Assembly (NCBI RefSeq): GCF_002286975.1
Contig: NZ_NSKB01000002.1
Location: 124,001-188,000 of the forward strand
Direction: 5' to 3'
DNA length: 64,000 nt
DNA from: Halomonas salipaludis
GTDB lineage: Bacteria; Pseudomonadota; Gammaproteobacteria; Pseudomonadales; Halomonadaceae
Below the pieces are notes generated by a model. The model searched no databases. It had not been told where the DNA came from and saw only the letters and a program-made list of their open reading frames with translations. Position 1 is the stretch's first letter; each line of letters opens with the position of its first letter. The translations under genes were made by a program, and so were the position numbers. Below, piece by piece: positions 7,691-17,723 of the stretch.

Positions 7691-9915
7691 GCGGCCTCCC
7701 GATGACGGATCATGAAGACGTGGTGGATATCCGGGCGCCGCGCGAAGTCCGGGTCGAAGGTCTTGGCGGAGATGTCCTCCACCGCGTACTCCGCGGCGAG
7801 GTCGGTATCGAGTACGAATTTGCGCTGATTGTTGGAGAACACCAGGGTACCGCCGGGGGCCAGCCGCGCCATGGCCAGACGCACCAGGCGGCCGTGGTCG
7901 CGCTGGATATCCAGGGTCGCGGCCATCTTCTTGGAATTGGAGAAGGTCGGCGGGTCCATGAAGATCAGGTCGAACTGGCTGCCGGCAGTCTCCAGCCAGC
8001 GCAGGCAGTCGTCGCGCACCACCCGGTGGCGGCTCGGGTCGAGGCGGTTGAGGGCGAAGTTGTCCCGCGCCCACTCCAGGTAGGTATTCGACAGATCGAC
8101 GCTGACGCTGTCGCTGGCACCGCCCTGCTGCTCGGTACCCAGCGCGGCGTGCACCGTCGCCGTGGCGGTGTAGCAGAATAGGTTGAGAAAGCGCGTGCCG
8201 GGGGCCAGCTCGGCGAGCAGCCGCCGCACCGGGCGGTGGTCGAGGAACAGCCCGGTATCCAGGTAGTCGCGCAGGTTGACCCATAGCCGCGCACGGCCCT
8301 CGCGCACCTCGAAGCGTTCACCGCTGGCGGCCTGCTTCTGGTACTGGGCGCGTCCGCTCTGGCGCTCGCGCTGCTTGACGTAGACATGCTCGGGGCGCAC
8401 CCCGAGCACCTCGGGAATCACCTGCAGGGCGTCATGCAGGCGGCGTTGGGCCTGGGCGGCGTTGACCGAGCGCGGTGGCGCATACTCCTGCACGTGTACG
8501 CGCTCGCCGTAGACGTCGATGGCCAGGGCGTACTCCGGCATATCGGCGTCGTAGAGCCGGTAGCAGGGCTCGCCGCGCTGTTTGAGCCATTTCTTGAGGC
8601 GCTTGCGGTTCTTCTCCAGGCGGTTGGCAAACATCTGCGCGCCCTCGCTGCGCCGCGGCGCGCTGTCGCCCTCACCGTGGGCAGGTTTGGACGCCAGTGA
8701 GTCTGCCGGTGACGCATCTACGTCAGCTTGCGGCAGCGGCATCAGCAGCAGCTTGCAGTCCAGCGGGCCGTTCTTGAAGGCGTACTGCTTGACGGCGCGC
8801 AGCCCGGTACGGTGGCCGAGGTCCGGATTGCCGGTGAACAGCGCCAGGGTCCAGCCCGGGAAGGCGCGCCGGCTACGCTCGCCGATGGCGGCGTACAGCG
8901 GTACCAGTTCGGGCAACTCACCGATGCGCTCGCCGTAGGGCGGGTTGGTGATGATCAGCCCCGGCGTCTCGGCATTCAGCGCCGCGGGGCGCACCAGTTG
9001 GGCCACCGCGCCGCCGCTGATGTCGATCAGCGCCGGAATCCCGGCGCGCATGGCGTTGGCCTTGGCCGCGGCGACCGCCTGAGGGCTCTGGTCAAAGCCG
9101 AACAGTGGCGCCTTGCAGCGCTTGCGACCGATGCTGGCGCGGGCCTCGGCCTCGCGCTTGAGCTCGGCCCATAGCGTGGCGTCGTGGCCCGCCCAGCCGT
9201 GCAAACCGAAGCGCTCCCGAGCCAGCCCCGGCGCCACGTCGGCGGCAATCAGCGCGGCTTCGACGAGCAGCGTGCCCGAGCCGCACAGCGGGTCGACCAG
9301 CGCCTCGCCGGCCTTGGCGCGAGCCGGCCAGTCGACGCGCAGCAGCAGCGCCGCGGCGAGGTTTTCCTTGAGCGGCGCATGGCCAAGCTCTCGGCGATAG
9401 CCACGCTTGTGCAGACTGTCGCCGGAGAGGTCGATGCCCAGCGTCAGGCGGCCGCGGTGCAGATGAGCATAGAGCCGCAGGTCCGGCGCCTTGGGGTCGA
9501 TATCCGGGCGCCCGCCGCCGGCAGCACGCAGCGCATCCACCACCCCATCCTTGACCGTCTGGGCGCCGAAGCGGGTATGCCGGATATGCGCCGACTGGCC
9601 GTGGAAGTCCACCGCCAGCGTGGTGCCCGGCCGCCAGTGCTGCTCCCAGGCCACGGCCGCGGCGCTGGCCTGCAACTGCTCGGGGTGTTCGATGCCCTCC
9701 TCCCGCGCCAGGCACAGCACCACCCGGTTGGCCAGCCGCGACCACAGGCACAGCCGATAGGCCACCTCGAGCGAGCCGCTGGCATGCACACCGGCCACGG
9801 TGGTCTTGTCGACCTGGGCGCCGAGCGCGCTCAGCTCATCGGCCAGCAGACCCTCGATACCCCACGGGCATGTTACAAAAATGTGATGGTTATCAGCTAG
9901 TTGTAGATCAGTCAT
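7687..9915 (-). CDS. rlmKL: Bifunctional 23S rRNA m2G2445 / m7G2069 methyltransferase RlmKL
   Basis: This 742-residue fusion has two methyltransferases. The N-terminal half has a THUMP RNA-binding domain (about residues 60-160), then the SAM loop DPLCGSGT and catalytic NPPYGER motif of the RlmL m2G enzyme. The C-terminal half has a second Rossmann domain with FLNLFCYTATATVHAA and DPPTFSNSKK, the RlmK m7G enzyme. Length matches the E. coli enzyme (about 700), and both active-site motifs are intact. It acts on domain V of 23S rRNA during 50S assembly. The ATG at 9915 has no strong ribosome-binding site. It is divergent from rmf and co-transcribed with the glutaredoxin-like gene. Confidence 0.95.
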   Translation of the reverse strand: MTDLQLADNHHIFVTCPWGIEGLLADELSALGAQVDKTTVAGVHASGSLEVAYRLCLWSRLANRVVLCLAREEGIEHPEQLQASAAAVAWEQHWRPGTTLAVDFHGQSAHIRHTRFGAQTVKDGVVDALRAAGGGRPDIDPKAPDLRLYAHLHRGRLTLGIDLSGDSLHKRGYRRELGHAPLKENLAAALLLRVDWPARAKAGEALVDPLCGSGTLLVEAALIAADVAPGLARERFGLHGWAGHDATLWAELKREAEARASIGRKRCKAPLFGFDQSPQAVAAAKANAMRAGIPALIDISGGAVAQLVRPAALNAETPGLIITNPPYGERIGELPELVPLYAAIGERSRRAFPGWTLALFTGNPDLGHRTGLRAVKQYAFKNGPLDCKLLLMPLPQADVDASPADSLASKPAHGEGDSAPRRSEGAQMFANRLEKNRKRLKKWLKQRGEPCYRLYDADMPEYALAIDVYGERVHVQEYAPPRSVNAAQAQRRLHDALQVIPEVLGVRPEHVYVKQRERQSGRAQYQKQAASGERFEVREGRARLWVNLRDYLDTGLFLDHRPVRRLLAELAPGTRFLNLFCYTATATVHAALGTEQQGGASDSVSVDLSNTYLEWARDNFALNRLDPSRHRVVRDDCLRWLETAGSQFDLIFMDPPTFSNSKKMAATLDIQRDHGRLVRLAMARLAPGGTLVFSNNQRKFVLDTDLAAEYAVEDISAKTFDPDFARRPDIHHVFMIRHREAA

Positions 9916-10040
9916 AAAAAAGTGCCACGGCCCTGCTGCCGGTCATATTCCTGTAGTGTCGATTTGATAATGGCCTTATGCAAAATCGCCGCTCGACAAG
10001 GCCCCGCATCATGGACTAGATGTAATAGGGTAGCTACTGA

Positions 10041-10054
10041 AAACGCATGCGTTT
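10041..10054. repeat. Perfect 14-bp palindrome upstream of rmf
   Basis: AAACGCATGCGTTT is a perfect palindrome with no spacer, in the 246-bp gap between the divergent rlmKL and rmf genes, 108 bp before the rmf start. It looks like a dimeric transcription-factor site, but I do not recognise the regulator. Confidence 0.45.
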
Positions 10055-10161
10055 CTTGTCCATGGACGCCATTGGCAATGGCGTGTGGCGGGTCGGCACG
10101 ACCCACCGCACTAACACCATTCGTCCCGAACAATTTCGGTTCTTCATCAAGAGGCCATCCG

Positions 10162-10368
10162 ATGAAACGACAGAAACGTGATCGCTTCCAGCGTGCTTAT
10201 GTTCACGGTTACAAGGCGGGCATCACCGGCCGCTCCCGTGATGACTGTCCCAGTCAGGATGTGAATCTTCGCGAATACTGGATGAGCGGTTGGCGTGAAG
10301 GTCGTGGGGATCAATGGTCCGGTATGACAGGTGTCTCCGGCATTCACAAGAACCCCATGGTGATGTGA
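10162..10368 (+). CDS. rmf: Ribosome modulation factor (hibernation factor)
   Basis: This 68-residue basic protein starts MKRQKRDRFQRAYVHGYKAG and contains ITGRSRDDCP and SGWREGR, nearly collinear with E. coli RMF (55 residues). It carries about 13 extra C-terminal residues. RMF binds near the 16S anti-Shine-Dalgarno region and drives formation of inactive 100S ribosome dimers in stationary phase. The ATG follows AAGAGG at 8 bases. The open frame continues further upstream, but that stretch has no homology to RMF and is probably leader. A rho-independent terminator follows about 50 bp after the stop, so rmf is monocistronic. Confidence 0.95.
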   Translation: MKRQKRDRFQRAYVHGYKAGITGRSRDDCPSQDVNLREYWMSGWREGRGDQWSGMTGVSGIHKNPMVM

Positions 10369-10416
10369 TATCACTATCTTCATCGTTTAATGCGTAACGC
10401 ATGCGATGATTCTTTC

Positions 10417-10446
10417 AAGGCCCGCCTCACCCGCGGGCCTTTCTGT
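10417..10446 (+). terminator. Rho-independent terminator of rmf
   Basis: Nine-base-pair stem AAGGCCCGC / GCGGGCCTT (10417-10425 and 10433-10441) with a 7-nt loop and a short T/C tail. It separates rmf from the convergent pyrD. Confidence 0.75.
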
Positions 10447-10460
10447 TGCCCGCCTGTCGC

Positions 10461-11483
10461 TTACGTCTGGCCCGCCTCACACAGCGTCCGCGCGCACTCG
10501 CCCACCAGCGCCGGGCCACGGTAGATGAAGCCCGAGTAGAGCTGTACCAGGTCGGCGCCCGCGGCGACCTTGGCACTCGCCGCCGCTCCGCTGTCGATGC
10601 CGCCCACGCCGATGATCGGCATGTCCGGCAATTGCTGGCGCAGCTCGCGGATCACCCGGTTGGAGGCCTCGAACACCGGCCGCCCGGAGAGTCCGCCCTG
10701 CTCATCGGCGTGGGCAAGCCCGGCCACCGCCTCGCGGTCCACCGTGGTGTTGGTGGCGATCACCGCGTCGATCTCGCTGCGGGTCAAGGAGGCGGCGACC
10801 AGCCCGACCTCCGCGGCGCTCATGTCCGGGGCGATCTTTACCGCCAGCGGCACGCGCCGCCCGCTACGCTGATCCAGCTGCGTGGCCTCCTCGCGCAGTG
10901 TGCCCAGCAGCGCATCGAGATGCTCACCGAACTGCAGGTTACGCAGCCCCGGGGTATTGGGCGAGGAGATATTCACGGTGATGTAATCGGCGTGGGCGTG
11001 GACCTTGCGCAGGCAGATCAGGTAGTCGTCCACCGCCTGCTCCACCGGTGTGGTGAGGTTCTTGCCGATGTTGATGCCGATCACGCCCTGGTAGCGGCTG
11101 GCCTTGACCCGCGCCACCAGGTGATCAACACCGGCGTTGTTGAAGCCCATGCGGTTGATGATCGCCCCTGCCTCGGGTAGGCGGAACATGCGCGGCTTGG
11201 GATTGCCGTCCTGGGGCTTGGGAGTCACGGTGCCGACCTCGACGAAGCCAAAGCCCAGCGCGCCCAGCGCATCGAGGTGGTCGGCATTCTTGTCGAGCCC
11301 GGCGGCCAACCCGACCCGATTGGGAAAGCGCAGGCCCATCAGCGTCAGTGGATCGTCGACCCGCTCGCCCCCGCAACGCTTTGCCAGGCCCGCACGATTG
11401 GCTAGGTCGAGCCCTTTGAGGGCCACACCGTGGGCGGTTTCCGGATCGAGTCGGAACAGCAGCGAGCGGGCAAGCGAATACAT
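10461..11483 (-). CDS. pyrD: Dihydroorotate dehydrogenase (quinone), class 2
   Basis: This 340-residue FMN enzyme oxidises dihydroorotate to orotate in pyrimidine synthesis and passes electrons to the quinone pool. The N-terminal helix [18 protein letters not shown] is the membrane/quinone-tunnel element of class 2 enzymes. FMN and active-site motifs include [31 protein letters not shown] and [16 protein letters not shown], the last carrying the catalytic serine. The start at 11483 follows GAGGAG; an upstream 30-residue extension has no such support. It is convergent with rmf, with a terminator between. Confidence 0.95.
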   Translation of the reverse strand: MYSLARSLLFRLDPETAHGVALKGLDLANRAGLAKRCGGERVDDPLTLMGLRFPNRVGLAAGLDKNADHLDALGALGFGFVEVGTVTPKPQDGNPKPRMFRLPEAGAIINRMGFNNAGVDHLVARVKASRYQGVIGINIGKNLTTPVEQAVDDYLICLRKVHAHADYITVNISSPNTPGLRNLQFGEHLDALLGTLREEATQLDQRSGRRVPLAVKIAPDMSAAEVGLVAASLTRSEIDAVIATNTTVDREAVAGLAHADEQGGLSGRPVFEASNRVIRELRQQLPDMPIIGVGGIDSGAAASAKVAAGADLVQLYSGFIYRGPALVGECARTLCEAGQT

Positions 11484-11543
11484 GGCACTCCTCGGGGCGG
11501 CAGATGGCGACGGGCGGCGATTATAGCCCAGCCGCCCCATAAA

Positions 11544-11575
11544 CGACGAACCCCCGCGTCGGCGGGGGTTCATCG
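11544..11575 (-). terminator. Terminator-like hairpin downstream of gdhB
   Basis: Arms at 11544-11557 and 11562-11575 pair over 14 bp as minus-strand RNA with one G-U wobble and a 4-nt loop. The core is GAACCCCCGC / GCGGGGGTTC. The T-run after it is poor (TTTAT 6-7 nt later). It lies 19 bp beyond the gdhB stop. Confidence 0.6.
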
Positions 11576-11594
11576 TGCGGCAGCGAGCGGCGCG

Positions 11595-14500
11595 TCAGCT
11601 CTCGCCATTGCTCTCGGCGAGGTCGACCAGCTCGCGGATCGCTACCGCGAACAGTGGGAAGCCGCCCTGGCTGCCGGAGCGCACCTCGGCGAGCAGGCTG
11701 CACCAGCGCTGGAACAGCCGTTCATGGCGTTCGAGCCACTGGTCGACGCGCTGCTCGACGTCACGAGCACCGCTGTCGAGCTTGATCACGCCCACGGTCA
11801 ATGCCAGCTGCTGGCGGTCGAGATCGTCGCGGAAGGTTTCCCGCGCCTGGGCCTGCCAGCTGTCGCGCACCTCCAGGGCGTTGATCTGCTCGATCATCCA
11901 CGGCAGTTCGAGGCGATGGCCGACCTCGTAGAACACCTCGGCGACGCGCTGGATCTTCTCATCGGTCTGCTTGGCCGCCTCGATGATGCCGAGCCCGGCA
12001 TACAGGCTCTGGGTCGAGGCCACGCTGCTGGCCAGGGCATCCGGCACACCGGCTGCCTTGAACTCGTCGCGGCGCGCCTCCCAGGCCTCGCGCTCGTCGC
12101 CGCGCAGGCGCTTGCCGAGGCTCTCCTGCAGCTGGGCCAGGCGCGGAGCGAAGTGCTCGATGCAGTCCTTGGTGGTCATGCCGCTGCGCTGACGCAGGAA
12201 CCAGCGCGTGGCGCGCCGCAGCAGGCGCATCAGGTCGAGCATCATGCGGTACTGCACGTGGCTGTCGACCTTGTTGTCGAGGGCCTCGATCTTGTGCCAT
12301 ACGCCGTTGAGGCTGAAGCTGTCGCGAGCCACGATATAGGCACGGGCGATGTCGGCGCGGCCGGCGCCGGTGGTGTCCATCAGCCGCCGCACGAAGACGA
12401 TGCCCATATGGTCGACCAAGTCGTTGGCGATCTGGGTAGCGACGATCTCGCGCTTCAGCTTGTGGTCGTACATCTCGTCCTTGAAGCGCTCCACCAGCAC
12501 TTGCGGAAAGATCCGCTCGAGGTGCTGCTGGATATAGGGGTCATCGGGCACCTCGGAGGCGATCAGGTCGCCCTTGAGGGTGCTCTTGGCGTAGGAGATC
12601 AACACCGACAGCTCGGGCAGGGTCAGCCCCTGGTCGGCATTGGCACGCTCAATCAGCGACTCGTCGTCGGGCAGGAACTCCAGCTCGCGGTCGAGATGCC
12701 CACTGGCCTCGAGTTCGTTGATGAAGCGCCGGTAGGGCCCCATGCCTTCGCGGGAGAGGATTTCCGAGAGCGACAGCGCTTGAGTCTGGCGATAGTTGCC
12801 GATCAGCACCAGCCGCGACACGTCCTCGGTCATCTCGGCGAGCAGCTGGTTGCGCTGCTTGTCGGTCATGTCGCCGCGCTTGACGATGTCGTCGAGCAGG
12901 ATCTTGATGTTGACCTCGTGGTCGGAGCAGTTGACCCCGCCGGCGTTGTCGATGAAGTCGGTATTGACCCGTATCCCACGCGCCGCGGCCTCCATGCGGC
13001 CGCGCTGGGTCAGCCCCAGGTTGCCGCCCTCGCCAACCACCCGGCAGTTGAGCTCGCGGCCGTCGATGCGCAGCGCATCGTTGGCCTTGTCGCCGACCTC
13101 GGCATCGCTCTCGCTGGCGGCCTTGACGTAGGTGCCGATACCGCCGTTCCAGATCAGGTCCACCGACGACTTGAGCATGGCGCGGATCAGGTCGTTGGGG
13201 GCCAGCTTGTCGGCCTGTATGTCGAAGGCCGCCTGCATTTCGGGCGTGATCGCGATCGACTTGGCGCTGCGCGAGAAGATCCCGCCGCCCTTCGAGATCA
13301 GCTTGGCGTCGTAGTCCTCCCAGCTCGAACGCGGCAGGTCAAACAGGCGCTTGCGCTCGGCGAACGACTTACCCGCATCCGGCGTCGGGTCGATGAAGAT
13401 ATGCAGATGGTTGAAGGCGCCGAGCAGGCGGATCTTGTCCGACAGCAGCATGCCGTTGCCGAATACGTCACCGGCCATGTCGCCGATGCCCACCACGCTG
13501 AACTCGTCGGCCTGGGTGTTGACGCCGAACTCGCGGAAGTGGCGCTTGACCGACTCCCAGGCGCCCTTGGCGGTAATCCCCATCTTCTTGTGGTCATAGC
13601 CGTTGGCGCCGCCGGAGGCGAAGGCATCGCCCAGCCAGTGGCCGTACTCGAGGGAGATCTCGTTGGCGATATCGGAGAAGGTCGCGGTGCCCTTGTCGGC
13701 GGCGACCACCAGGTAGGGGTCGTCATCGTCGTGGCGCACCACTGCCTGGGGCGGCACTACCTCGCCGGCCACCAGGTTGTCGGTGACATCGAGCAGCGCA
13801 CGAATGAAGATCTGGTAGCAGGCGATGCCTTCGCGCTGCAGGGCATCGCGGTCGCCACCCTCGGGCAGGCGCTTGCAGACGAAGCCGCCCTTGGCACCCA
13901 CCGGCACGATCACCGCGTTCTTGACCTGCTGGGCCTTGACCAGCCCCAGCACCTCGGTGCGGAAGTCCTCGCGGCGATCCGACCAGCGCAGCCCACCGCG
14001 GGCCACCTTGCCGCCGCGCAGGTGCACGCCCTCGACCCGCGGCGAGTAGACGAAGATCTCGAACGCCGGTCGCGGCTTGGGCATGTCGGGCACGCGGGTC
14101 GGGTCGAGCTTGAAGGCGATGTAGTCCTTGAGCTCGCCGTCGGCGCCGGGCTGGTAGTAGTTGGTGCGCAGGGTGGCCTGGATCAGCTCGATATAGCGGC
14201 GCAGCAGCAGGTCGTCGTTGAGGCTGGCGACGCCGTCGAGGCTGTGCTGCAGGCGCGCCAGGCACGCCTCGACCTCGCTGTCGCGATCGCCCTGCTCGGG
14301 GTCGAAGCGCAGCTCGAACAGGCTGACCAGCTCGCGGGTGATCTCCGGGTGCTTGGTCAGGGTAGTAGCGATGTAGAGCTGCGACAGGCCGAAGCGGATC
14401 TGTTTGAGGTAGCGCGCGTAGGCGCGCAGCATCGCCACCTCGCGCCAGCTGAGGTTGGCACCGATCACCAGGCGGTTGAAGGCGTCGTTCTCGGCCTCAC

Positions 14501-16433
14501 CGTTCCAGATGCGCTTGAAGGCATCGATGAACGGCTCACGCATCTCCTGCAGGTTGACGACCTCGTTGGTATGGTGCTCGAGATCGAAGTCGTGGATCCA
14601 GCAGGTGCCGTCGTTACGGGTGATCTCGTAGGGGCGCTCGCCGATCACCCGCAGGCCGAGATTTTCCATCACCGGCAGCACGTCGGACAGCGGGATCGGC
14701 CGGTCGCGGTGGAACAGCTTGAGATTGACCCCGTCGCCCTCCTCCTCGACCAGCCGATAGAGCGACAGCGACAGCGCTGCGCCGGCGTCCAGGTCATTGA
14801 CATGATGGATATCGTAGACCGCGGTACGCGCCGTGAAGTCCTCACGATAGGCCGCCGGGAAGGCGTCGCGATAGACGTCCATCAGGCGATTGGCCTGCTC
14901 CTCGCCGAAGCCCTCGACCATCGCCTCGTGAAGCTCGTCGCGCCAGCTGCGCGCCAGGCTGATGACCTTGTTCTCGATGCGCTTGAGATCGTAGTCGGCC
15001 GGGGCATCGCCGTTGAAGCGCAGGATCAGTTGGATGCGCGCCAGCACCGACTCGGAGAGATAGGTGTTGAAGTCGCCGAAGGAGGCGTCGAGCTCTTCGC
15101 ACAGCAGGTTCTGGATGCGCACGCGCAGGTCGGTGGAGAACACGTCCCGCGGCACGAATACCAGGCAGGAGTAGAACTTGCCGAACCGGTCTTCGCGCAC
15201 GAACAGCCGCACCCGACGCCGCTCGCGGATATTGAGGATGCCAAGCGCGGTACGGGTCAGCTCCTCGGTGGTGATCTGGAACAGGTCGTCGCGGGGATAG
15301 ACCTCGAGGATCTGCATCAGCTGCTTGCCGTCGTGCCCCTCGGGGTTGACACCGGTGGCCTCCATCACCGCGTTGAACTTCTTGCGCAGCACCGGCACGT
15401 TGCGCGGCGACTCGTTGTAGACCGTAGAAGCATACAACCCCAGGAAGCGCCGCTCGCCGATTACCCGGCCCTTGGCGTCATAGCGGTCGATGGAGATGTA
15501 ATCGGGATAGGCCGGACGATGCACGCGGGCATGGTGGGCACTCTTGGCAAACGACAGCAGCTCGGGGATCAGCACGTAGTGATCGCCATCGACGCCCTGG
15601 TCGTTGCGGATCCGCTCGCGGTAGCGCGGCTGGTCGAGGCGGAACACCCCCAGCTCGCTGCCCTCGACCAGCTTGAGCTCGTCGTGGCCGTCGACCTCCA
15701 CCACCTCATACTCGTCATAGCCGAGGAAGGTGAAGTTGTTGTCGAGCAGCCACGCGAGAAAGGCCTTGGCCTCTTCGTGGTCGGCGGGATCGACCTGCTT
15801 GGGGCGCTTGGCCTTGAGCTCCTCGAGAGCGGCCGCGACCTGCTCACGCATGGCCTCGAAATCGGCTACCGCGGTGCGCACGTCGAGCAGCACCTCATGC
15901 AGGCTGGCCTCGATCTCCTCGAGCAGCTTGGGATCGGAGTGGCGATCGACCTCGATCACTATCAGCGACTCACGCGACGGCGGCGCACCCTTGTCGTTGG
16001 CTCGGGTCACCCGGGTCAGGCGATGCTTGGCATCGCGCTGCATGGCCAGCACCGCATTGTGGATAGCATGCACAGTGATGCCGCGGCGGTTGAGCTCGAT
16101 GCGCACCGAGTCGACCAGAAACGGCATATCGGCGTGGAGGACCTCAACCTGGGTGTGGGTCGACTGCCAGCCGTGTTCGGCAAAATCGGGGTTGTAGACC
16201 CGCACCTTGGGCTTGGCCGGGTCATGGCTCTGGATGAAGTGCCAGGTCGACAGCGTCGCGCCGTAGACGTCCTCCGGGCGCCGCCCGGCCATGTCCTCGA
16301 GCGAGGCGCTGGCATAGAACGCATCGGCGAAGGCGGTAATCGCCTTGACCTTGTCGTCCGGCAGCCGCTTGACCAACTGCTCCTGAAGCTGAGCCAGAAA
16401 CTCCTGCTTGCCTTCGATCGCAACGTGTTGCAT
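11595..16433 (-). CDS. gdhB: NAD-specific glutamate dehydrogenase, 180-kDa class
   Basis: This 1,612-residue protein matches the large NAD-GDH class known from Pseudomonas and Streptomyces. It has a long N-terminal regulatory region (about 1-700, ACT-like), a catalytic core with GGLRWSDRREDFRTEVLGL, VIVPVGAKGGFVCKR and VVGIGDMAGDVFGNGML, and a C-terminal helical region. It oxidatively deaminates glutamate to 2-oxoglutarate, supporting growth on amino acids. The ATG follows GAGG at 6 bases. It is preceded 100 bp upstream by trmA on the same strand and appears to end a transcript at the hairpin at 11544-11575. Gene symbol follows Pseudomonas usage. Confidence 0.95.
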   Translation of the reverse strand: MQHVAIEGKQEFLAQLQEQLVKRLPDDKVKAITAFADAFYASASLEDMAGRRPEDVYGATLSTWHFIQSHDPAKPKVRVYNPDFAEHGWQSTHTQVEVLHADMPFLVDSVRIELNRRGITVHAIHNAVLAMQRDAKHRLTRVTRANDKGAPPSRESLIVIEVDRHSDPKLLEEIEASLHEVLLDVRTAVADFEAMREQVAAALEELKAKRPKQVDPADHEEAKAFLAWLLDNNFTFLGYDEYEVVEVDGHDELKLVEGSELGVFRLDQPRYRERIRNDQGVDGDHYVLIPELLSFAKSAHHARVHRPAYPDYISIDRYDAKGRVIGERRFLGLYASTVYNESPRNVPVLRKKFNAVMEATGVNPEGHDGKQLMQILEVYPRDDLFQITTEELTRTALGILNIRERRRVRLFVREDRFGKFYSCLVFVPRDVFSTDLRVRIQNLLCEELDASFGDFNTYLSESVLARIQLILRFNGDAPADYDLKRIENKVISLARSWRDELHEAMVEGFGEEQANRLMDVYRDAFPAAYREDFTARTAVYDIHHVNDLDAGAALSLSLYRLVEEEGDGVNLKLFHRDRPIPLSDVLPVMENLGLRVIGERPYEITRNDGTCWIHDFDLEHHTNEVVNLQEMREPFIDAFKRIWNGEAENDAFNRLVIGANLSWREVAMLRAYARYLKQIRFGLSQLYIATTLTKHPEITRELVSLFELRFDPEQGDRDSEVEACLARLQHSLDGVASLNDDLLLRRYIELIQATLRTNYYQPGADGELKDYIAFKLDPTRVPDMPKPRPAFEIFVYSPRVEGVHLRGGKVARGGLRWSDRREDFRTEVLGLVKAQQVKNAVIVPVGAKGGFVCKRLPEGGDRDALQREGIACYQIFIRALLDVTDNLVAGEVVPPQAVVRHDDDDPYLVVAADKGTATFSDIANEISLEYGHWLGDAFASGGANGYDHKKMGITAKGAWESVKRHFREFGVNTQADEFSVVGIGDMAGDVFGNGMLLSDKIRLLGAFNHLHIFIDPTPDAGKSFAERKRLFDLPRSSWEDYDAKLISKGGGIFSRSAKSIAITPEMQAAFDIQADKLAPNDLIRAMLKSSVDLIWNGGIGTYVKAASESDAEVGDKANDALRIDGRELNCRVVGEGGNLGLTQRGRMEAAARGIRVNTDFIDNAGGVNCSDHEVNIKILLDDIVKRGDMTDKQRNQLLAEMTEDVSRLVLIGNYRQTQALSLSEILSREGMGPYRRFINELEASGHLDRELEFLPDDESLIERANADQGLTLPELSVLISYAKSTLKGDLIASEVPDDPYIQQHLERIFPQVLVERFKDEMYDHKLKREIVATQIANDLVDHMGIVFVRRLMDTTGAGRADIARAYIVARDSFSLNGVWHKIEALDNKVDSHVQYRMMLDLMRLLRRATRWFLRQRSGMTTKDCIEHFAPRLAQLQESLGKRLRGDEREAWEARRDEFKAAGVPDALASSVASTQSLYAGLGIIEAAKQTDEKIQRVAEVFYEVGHRLELPWMIEQINALEVRDSWQAQARETFRDDLDRQQLALTVGVIKLDSGARDVEQRVDQWLERHERLFQRWCSLLAEVRSGSQGGFPLFAVAIRELVDLAESNGES

Positions 16434-16534
16434 CCATCACCTCGGCCTGAGCCGGCCGCAGCGCGACCGGCGAAATCGTCCAGTGAGCGACCCCCTGGGT
16501 CGCACGTGACGTCACTCTACCCTTGGCGCGGCGT

Positions 16535-17683
16535 CTAACCTACTGAGTTACCAGTCTTGTCATGCGTCATGTCGGTTGCGCATCGGCGTTCCAGCAGCAC
16601 CCCGCATTCGCAGTGGTGGGTCCAGGGAAACTGGTCGAACAGCGCGAAGCGCGTGATGCGGTGGCTGTCGCAGAGCCGTTCGAGATTGGCCGCCAACGTA
16701 TCAGGGTTACATGAAATGTAGACGATGCGCGAATAGCCGCTGAGCTGCGCACAGCTGGCGTCATCCAGCCCAGCCCGCGGCGGATCCACCAGTACGGTAG
16801 AAAAATCGTAGTCGTCCAGTGCCATCTCGGCCACCCGGCGACCGCCCTTCTCGCCCTTGAGTGCCGCGGCGAACTCCTCCGCCGACATGCGCCCCACCTG
16901 CACGTTGTCGATGCCGTTGGCGGCCAGGTTCTCCCGCGCGCTGGCCACCGAGGTGCGCGATATCTCGGTGGCCAGCACGCGGCGAAAGTTCTCGGCCAAG
17001 GCCACGGTGAAGTTGCCATTGCCGCAGTAGAGCTCGACCAGGTCGGCGGCCTGGCTGTCGCGGGTCACGTCCCGCGCCCAGCCGAGCATGGCACGGCAGA
17101 TCTCGGCATTGGGCTGGGTGAAGCTGTTCTCGACCTGCTGGTAGGCAAACTCGTGCCCCTCGACCTCGAGCCGCTCCCAGACGTGATCACGCGCGAGCAC
17201 CAGCCGCTGCTTGCGCGAGCGGCCGATGATGGCGATATCCAGCCGCGCCTGCAGCGCCCGTGCCTCGGCCTCCCAGGCCTCGTCCAGCGGCTTGTGGTAG
17301 ATCAACGTGACCAGCGCCTCGCCGGCCAGAGTGGTCAGAAACTCGACCTGGAACAGCTTGCGGCGCAGCAGCGGATTGTCGCGCAGCGCCTCGATCAGCT
17401 GCGGCATCAGCTGATTGATGCGCCGGCTGGCCACCGGGTACTGATCGAGGCGGATCACCCGCTTGTGCTTGGGGTCGTCGGGATCGACCTCGAACATCGC
17501 GTAGAACAGCTCGTCGCCGTCGTGCCACAGACGAAATTCGCAGCGCATGCGGTAGTGGCTCGGCGGCGAGGCGAACACCTCCAGCGGCGGCGGCTCGAAG
17601 CATGCGAACTGTGCACTGATGCGCTGACGCTTGGCCTCGAGCTGCTCGGCGTAGCGTGGTGGGTCGACGACGGGTACGGCCAC
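16535..17683 (-). CDS. trmA: tRNA (uracil-5-)-methyltransferase (m5U54)
   Basis: This 382-residue SAM-dependent methyltransferase forms ribothymidine at U54 of the tRNA T-loop. It has the SAM motif LVELYCGNGNFTVALA, the DPPRAGL motif and the nucleophilic cysteine in IVYISCNPDTLAANL. The C-terminus DQFPWTHHCECGVLLER is typical of TrmA. No N-terminal TRAM domain or iron-sulfur cluster is present, which separates it from RlmC/RlmD. I chose the GTG at 17683 because AAGGAGG stands just upstream and the next residues (AVPVVDPPRYAEQL) align with TrmA. It lies 40 bp downstream of murI in the lysR-murI-trmA string. Confidence 0.93.
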   Translation of the reverse strand: MAVPVVDPPRYAEQLEAKRQRISAQFACFEPPPLEVFASPPSHYRMRCEFRLWHDGDELFYAMFEVDPDDPKHKRVIRLDQYPVASRRINQLMPQLIEALRDNPLLRRKLFQVEFLTTLAGEALVTLIYHKPLDEAWEAEARALQARLDIAIIGRSRKQRLVLARDHVWERLEVEGHEFAYQQVENSFTQPNAEICRAMLGWARDVTRDSQAADLVELYCGNGNFTVALAENFRRVLATEISRTSVASARENLAANGIDNVQVGRMSAEEFAAALKGEKGGRRVAEMALDDYDFSTVLVDPPRAGLDDASCAQLSGYSRIVYISCNPDTLAANLERLCDSHRITRFALFDQFPWTHHCECGVLLERRCATDMTHDKTGNSVG

Positions 17684-17723
17684 ACGGCCTCCTTGACGGT
17701 GAGAATACGGTATAGGCGACGCC

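Noticed and set aside
9922-10161. In-frame upstream extension of rmf by 80 codons
   Set aside because: RMF homology starts exactly at MKRQKRDRF, which has its own AAGAGG. The upstream translation resembles leader sequence.
11430-16538. A 1,702-codon open frame on the plus strand, antisense to the whole of gdhB
   Set aside because: It mirrors gdhB codon by codon. High third-position GC in the sense gene removes stops from the antisense frame. The product is Leu/Val/Gly/His-rich with no recognisable domain, and no ribosome-binding site supports it.
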